Assembly: GCA_948888345.1 (NCBI GenBank)
Contig: CAQTPN010000090.1
Coordinates: 1 to 6,364, forward strand
From: an uncultured bacterium
GTDB lineage: Bacteria; Cyanobacteriota; Vampirovibrionia; Gastranaerophilales; Gastranaerophilaceae
DNA: 6,364 nucleotides
Reading direction: 5' to 3'
Part shown: positions 5,392 to 6,364 of the stretch, piece by piece
Position numbering within the stretch: position 1 is the stretch's first letter
Layout: every line of letters begins with the position of its first letter
Position numbers and translations under genes: made by a program
The notes under the pieces: generated by a model
The model's database searches: none
What the model was told of the DNA's origin: nothing
What the model saw: the letters and a program-made list of their open reading frames with translations, nothing else

Positions 5392-5594
5392 GATTTTAAT
5401 ATTGCCAAAATTTCCGCGGGTGTTATATTTAATCCTTCAGCTATTTTAAATATTGTGTCAAGTCTTGGGTCAATCTTGTCATTTTCTATATTTGATACGG
5501 TTTTTGGTGAAATATTGCATAATTTTGCAAATTCCTTTATACTTCTTTTTCCTCTTAGTTTTCTAATTCTTGCGCCAATAAAAATTTTATTCAT
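5388..5594 (-). CDS. XRE-family (HTH_3) transcriptional regulator, small
   Basis: A 68-residue protein that is essentially one Cro/CI-type helix-turn-helix domain. Helix 2 (KEFAKLCN, 20-27), turn, and recognition helix 3 (SPKTVSNIEND, 29-39) are followed by DPRLDTIFKIAEGLNITPAEIL, the family's usual second half. There is no effector or protease domain, so it probably binds DNA as a dimer. The ATG has no Shine-Dalgarno site; TAAAAT (5606-5601, minus strand) ends 6 nt before it, which suggests a leaderless mRNA, although this stretch is extremely AT-rich. It is convergent with mntA, sharing 4 nt. Stand-alone XRE proteins often regulate themselves or an adjacent toxin-antitoxin locus; either is possible here. 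The target is unknown. Confidence 0.88.
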   Translation of the reverse strand: MNKIFIGARIRKLRGKRSIKEFAKLCNISPKTVSNIENDKIDPRLDTIFKIAEGLNITPAEILAILKS

Positions 5595-5600
5595 ATTTTT

Positions 5601-5606
5601 ATTTTA
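5601..5606 (-). promoter_or_regulatory. Possible -10 box of the xre gene
   Basis: TAAAAT on the minus strand, 6 nt before the ATG. No recognisable -35 lies 15-18 nt upstream, and the stretch is nearly all A and T, so this is weak on its own. Confidence 0.3.
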
Positions 5607-5649
5607 AAAATACAAAAATAAAACACCAGGACCGACATTCCAGTTTCCT

Positions 5650-5730
5650 TGTCATTGCGAGCGACTGAAAGGAGCGCGGCAATCCAGGAAAATACTGATT
5701 CCAGATTACTTCGCTATGCTCGCAATGACA
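5650..5730. repeat. Dispersed inverted-repeat element, TGTCATTGCGAGC type
   Basis: Perfect 13-bp ends, TGTCATTGCGAGC (5650-5662) and its reverse complement (5718-5730), enclose a second imperfect stem (AATC..GGAA at 5681-5690 with TTCC.GATT at 5700-5708). The whole folds as a long interrupted hairpin. The CATTGCGAGCG...GCAATCC wording is familiar from repeats scattered through intergenic regions of many bacterial genomes. It is non-coding. Copy number here is unknown. Confidence 0.8.
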
Positions 5731-5755
5731 GCAGTTCCAATATGGTTTAAATAAA

Positions 5756-5866
5756 TTTACACTAAATTAATCTCAAACAGTCATGCTGAACTTGTTTCAG
5801 CATCTTGTATCAGTAAGACCCTGAAACGAGTTCAGGGTGACGATTTCAGATATTTTTTAGTGTAAA
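5756..5866. repeat. MITE-like inverted-repeat element containing two hairpin arms
   Basis: Outer perfect 11-bp inverted repeats TTTACACTAAA (5756-5766) and TTTAGTGTAAA (5856-5866) enclose two 26-nt arms (5780-5805 and 5816-5841). The arms are inverted copies of each other at 21 of 26 positions. Each arm also folds on itself (TGCTGAA/TTCAGCA; CCCTGAA/TTCAGGG). The GTCATGCTGAAC and TTCAGGGTGAC wordings are familiar dispersed-repeat sequences. It contains no ORF. No clear target-site duplication was seen. Confidence 0.7.
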
Positions 5867-5894
5867 CTTGTATATAAATCCCTTTAAATCTCCC

Positions 5895-5922
5895 TTGTAA
5901 AGGTCAAATAGTGTGGTATAAT
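5895..5922 (+). promoter_or_regulatory. ssrA promoter
   Basis: TTGTAA (5895-5900), 16 nt, then TGG-TATAAT (5914-5922) with a perfect extended -10. The predicted start is near 5929, so the precursor would carry about 24 extra nt at the 5' end for RNase P to remove. Confidence 0.7.
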
Positions 5923-5952
5923 CTTAAATACCGAACTTTGAAATTTTAATAT

Positions 5953-6364
5953 GGGGATGATTTTTGGATTTGACAGGGTGTTTGTGTCATCTGGGCTGCT
6001 GGTTCGGGCGCTGTTCCCGATTATCAACGAGCAAATAAATTAAACGCTAAATTTGAAAACAATATCGTAACTCCTGTTTTCGGTGCTCACAGAGCAACTG
6101 TTGCAGCGTAGTTTGATATCTATAGCTACTCTATAAGCCCAACTTGCCGGTTTATAGGGTCAATTATGCAAGTACAGCGTGTGATTTTAGGCTAAGCACG
6201 TCAAGCACATCAACCTTAAAGGTTAGTTTTTCCTTTCAAAAAAGGCTTTGGTCAGTTTTTAGGTTTACGATTATTTTCCTTAAATTGATTGAGATTTAAA
6301 AATAAACTACACCTGTAGATGTTCATTTGGCATCATTTTGGACGCGGGTTCGACTCCCGCCATC
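5953..6364 (+). ncRNA. ssrA: tmRNA, 3' end just beyond window
   Basis: tmRNA rescues ribosomes stalled on broken mRNAs and adds a degradation tag, working with SmpB. The tRNA-like 5' end GGGGATGATTTTTGGATTTG starts at 5953. The 3' T arm is GCGGG-TTCGACT-CCCGC (6344-6360), and the final CATC (6361-6364) pairs with bases 4-7. Only the last few acceptor bases, including CCA, fall outside, giving about 419 nt in total. It is the one-piece form. The tag frame starts at the Ala codon GCT (6046-6048), after the cyanobacteria-like TTAAAC, and stops at TAG (6109-6111). It encodes 21 residues that begin AKFENNIV and end RATVAA. The NNIV, P, F, A, R, VAA pattern matches cyanobacterial tags, with KFE inserted after the resume alanine. 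Confidence 0.96.
6046..6111 (+). other. tmRNA proteolysis-tag reading frame
   Basis: 21 sense codons and a TAG stop. The resume codon GCT follows TTAAAC, and the tag ends VAA, the hydrophobic C-terminus that ClpXP-type proteases recognise. Residues 5-8 are NNIV, as in cyanobacterial tags. The resume position is inferred by similarity. Confidence 0.85.

Larger units (their letters stand above)
5595..5952. other. Intergenic region without a protein gene
   Basis: This 358-nt stretch separates the xre start from mature tmRNA. It holds an AT-rich xre promoter zone (5595-5625), the two inverted-repeat elements (5650-5730 and 5756-5866) and the ssrA promoter (5895-5922). I saw no ORF with a supportable start. 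Confidence 0.75.

Noticed and set aside
5650..5866. CRISPR array
   Set aside because: There are only two different inverted elements, with no direct repeats of constant length or spacers.

Overview
The window is AT-rich and compact. It most resembles a non-photosynthetic relative of the Cyanobacteria (Melainabacteria/Vampirovibrionia, for example Gastranaerophilales). The best clue is the tmRNA tag, which contains NNIV, then P, F, A and R in that order, and ends VAA, like the ANNIV...VAA tags of cyanobacteria. A cyanobacterial/clostridial-type phosphohexomutase and start codons lacking Shine-Dalgarno sites fit this. The assignment is an inference at moderate-to-low confidence.

Layout, left to right. 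Positions 1-805 (minus) hold the 5' part of an Abi_2-family (AbiD/AbiF-like) HEPN RNase gene that runs off the left edge. Positions 806-1023 hold no clear protein gene. They contain two promoters facing each other, a strong UUCG hairpin and a bidirectional terminator; together these outline a candidate ~150-nt plus-strand RNA antisense to the abi leader. A tRNA-His gene (minus) follows. Then come rnhC (RNase HIII) and a translationally coupled unknown gene, convergent with a phosphoglucomutase/phosphomannomutase gene. That gene is divergent from pheA (prephenate dehydratase) across only 29 bp. Directly behind pheA are hepT and mntA, a HEPN/minimal nucleotidyltransferase toxin-antitoxin pair, convergent with a small XRE regulator gene. 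Positions 5595-5952 carry two dispersed inverted-repeat elements and the ssrA promoter. The window ends inside ssrA (tmRNA), a few bases before its 3' end.

How it fits together. Housekeeping genes (rnhC, hexomutase, pheA, tRNA-His, ssrA) are interleaved with two HEPN-based systems, abi on the left and hepT-mntA in the middle. Genes are tightly packed. Both convergent pairs overlap by exactly 4 nt at their stop codons, and three genes have a -10-like hexamer exactly 6 nt before the ATG, suggesting leaderless mRNAs.

The most interesting region is 820-1020. An RNase of a toxin-like HEPN family appears to be paired with a structured antisense or small RNA whose promoter has the same architecture as the ssrA promoter.
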